From assembly GCA_000733355.1 (NCBI GenBank), contig JNVV01000033.1, forward strand, positions 269,430-299,675: a stretch of 30,246 nucleotides of DNA. Direction: 5' to 3'. The stretch comes from Falciphora oryzae (taxonomy: Eukaryota; Ascomycota; Sordariomycetes; Magnaporthales; Magnaporthaceae). A program made the position numbers and the translations under genes. This document shows positions 30,033-30,246 of this stretch, one piece after another (the first letter of the stretch is position 1; every line of letters begins with the position of its first letter). The notes below the pieces were generated by a model. The model was given only the letters and a program-made list of their open reading frames with translations, made no database searches and was not told where the DNA came from.

Positions 30033-30246
30033 TGTTAATAACAAGCTATATAATAGCTCCTGGACTGCATTGTCAAATGTAGTCGGCTACACTTTTCAGT
30101 GCGCCGTGGCCAGATTGAACTCAACAGGTTATGTCGCCCTCGTGCGCGTTCCCCTGCGACCTCCAAGTTGCTCGAGTTCAATTCCCCGTGCTTGTCAGCT
30201 TTTGAAAAACTTTTTCAATTAGTCCGAGTGCCAGTGGGTCCCGGGC
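30033..30246. mobile_element. Further insertion in copia copy 1, cut by window edge
   Basis: At 30033 alignment with copia copy 2 stops and sequence starting TGTTAATAACAAGC begins. The TGTTA start suits an LTR, and this would be the third LTR in 1.2 kb. It is GC-normal with no RIP. It contains TGGCCAGATTGA and GAGTTCAATTCC, which resemble tRNA A and B boxes, so a tRNA-derived SINE is an alternative. The other end is outside the window. Confidence 0.5.

Overview
The window looks like a transposon graveyard from a filamentous ascomycete (Pezizomycotina). Almost every long reading frame belongs to a fungal transposable-element family and is broken by in-frame TAA/TAG codons. The damage is C-to-T / G-to-A transitions while CpG-rich codons survive, which is the signature of repeat-induced point mutation (RIP) rather than CpG deamination. 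I see no intact host gene, no tRNA or rRNA gene and no CRISPR array.

The window is one nested stack whose boundaries can be read from target-site duplications. (0) An old Ty1/copia element, copy 1, starts with its 5' LTR at 967 and runs past 30032; its 3' LTR is outside the window. (1) Inserted in copy 1 are: a palindromic MITE (2546-3248) with a second MITE at its exact centre (2692-3119); a Ty3/gypsy chromovirus (4701-12224, 129-bp LTRs, 5-bp duplication); a pogo/Fot1-type DNA transposon (12722-28585, TA duplication); a solo LTR of the same copia family (28802-29101, CCGTA duplication); an LTR of another family (29491-29882, GATAC/AATAC); and a further insertion from 30033 to the window edge. 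(2) The pogo transposase is itself interrupted by an unusual TIR element, here called X (14381-28374, TIR TAGTCTCAGT, 9-bp duplication CGACGACGA). (3) Inside the first gene of X sits copia copy 2 (14580-22410), a full-length element of the same family as copy 1, with ATTCT on both sides. Only the first 766 bases, with a DUF3435 recombinase fragment, lie outside copy 1.

Element X is the most interesting object. With copia copy 2 removed it is about 6.2 kb and has two convergent genes whose stops are 21 bases apart: a DUF6589-type protein of about 1,050 codons on the + strand, and a RecQ-family helicase on the - strand with Walker A, DE-box and motif VI visible. Removing X and one 9-bp repeat restores the frame of the pogo transposase through its CCHC zinc knuckle, which is strong evidence that X moved as a unit. 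I do not recognise this combination as a described transposon superfamily.

A second unusual theme is that both the copia and the gypsy element carry, between pol and the 3' LTR, an antisense reading frame with canonical fungal introns that encodes a cysteine-rich, zinc-finger-like protein. Both are RIP-damaged. No element here appears able to move on its own; the two LTRs at 28802 and 29491 are the least mutated parts and probably arrived after most of the RIP.
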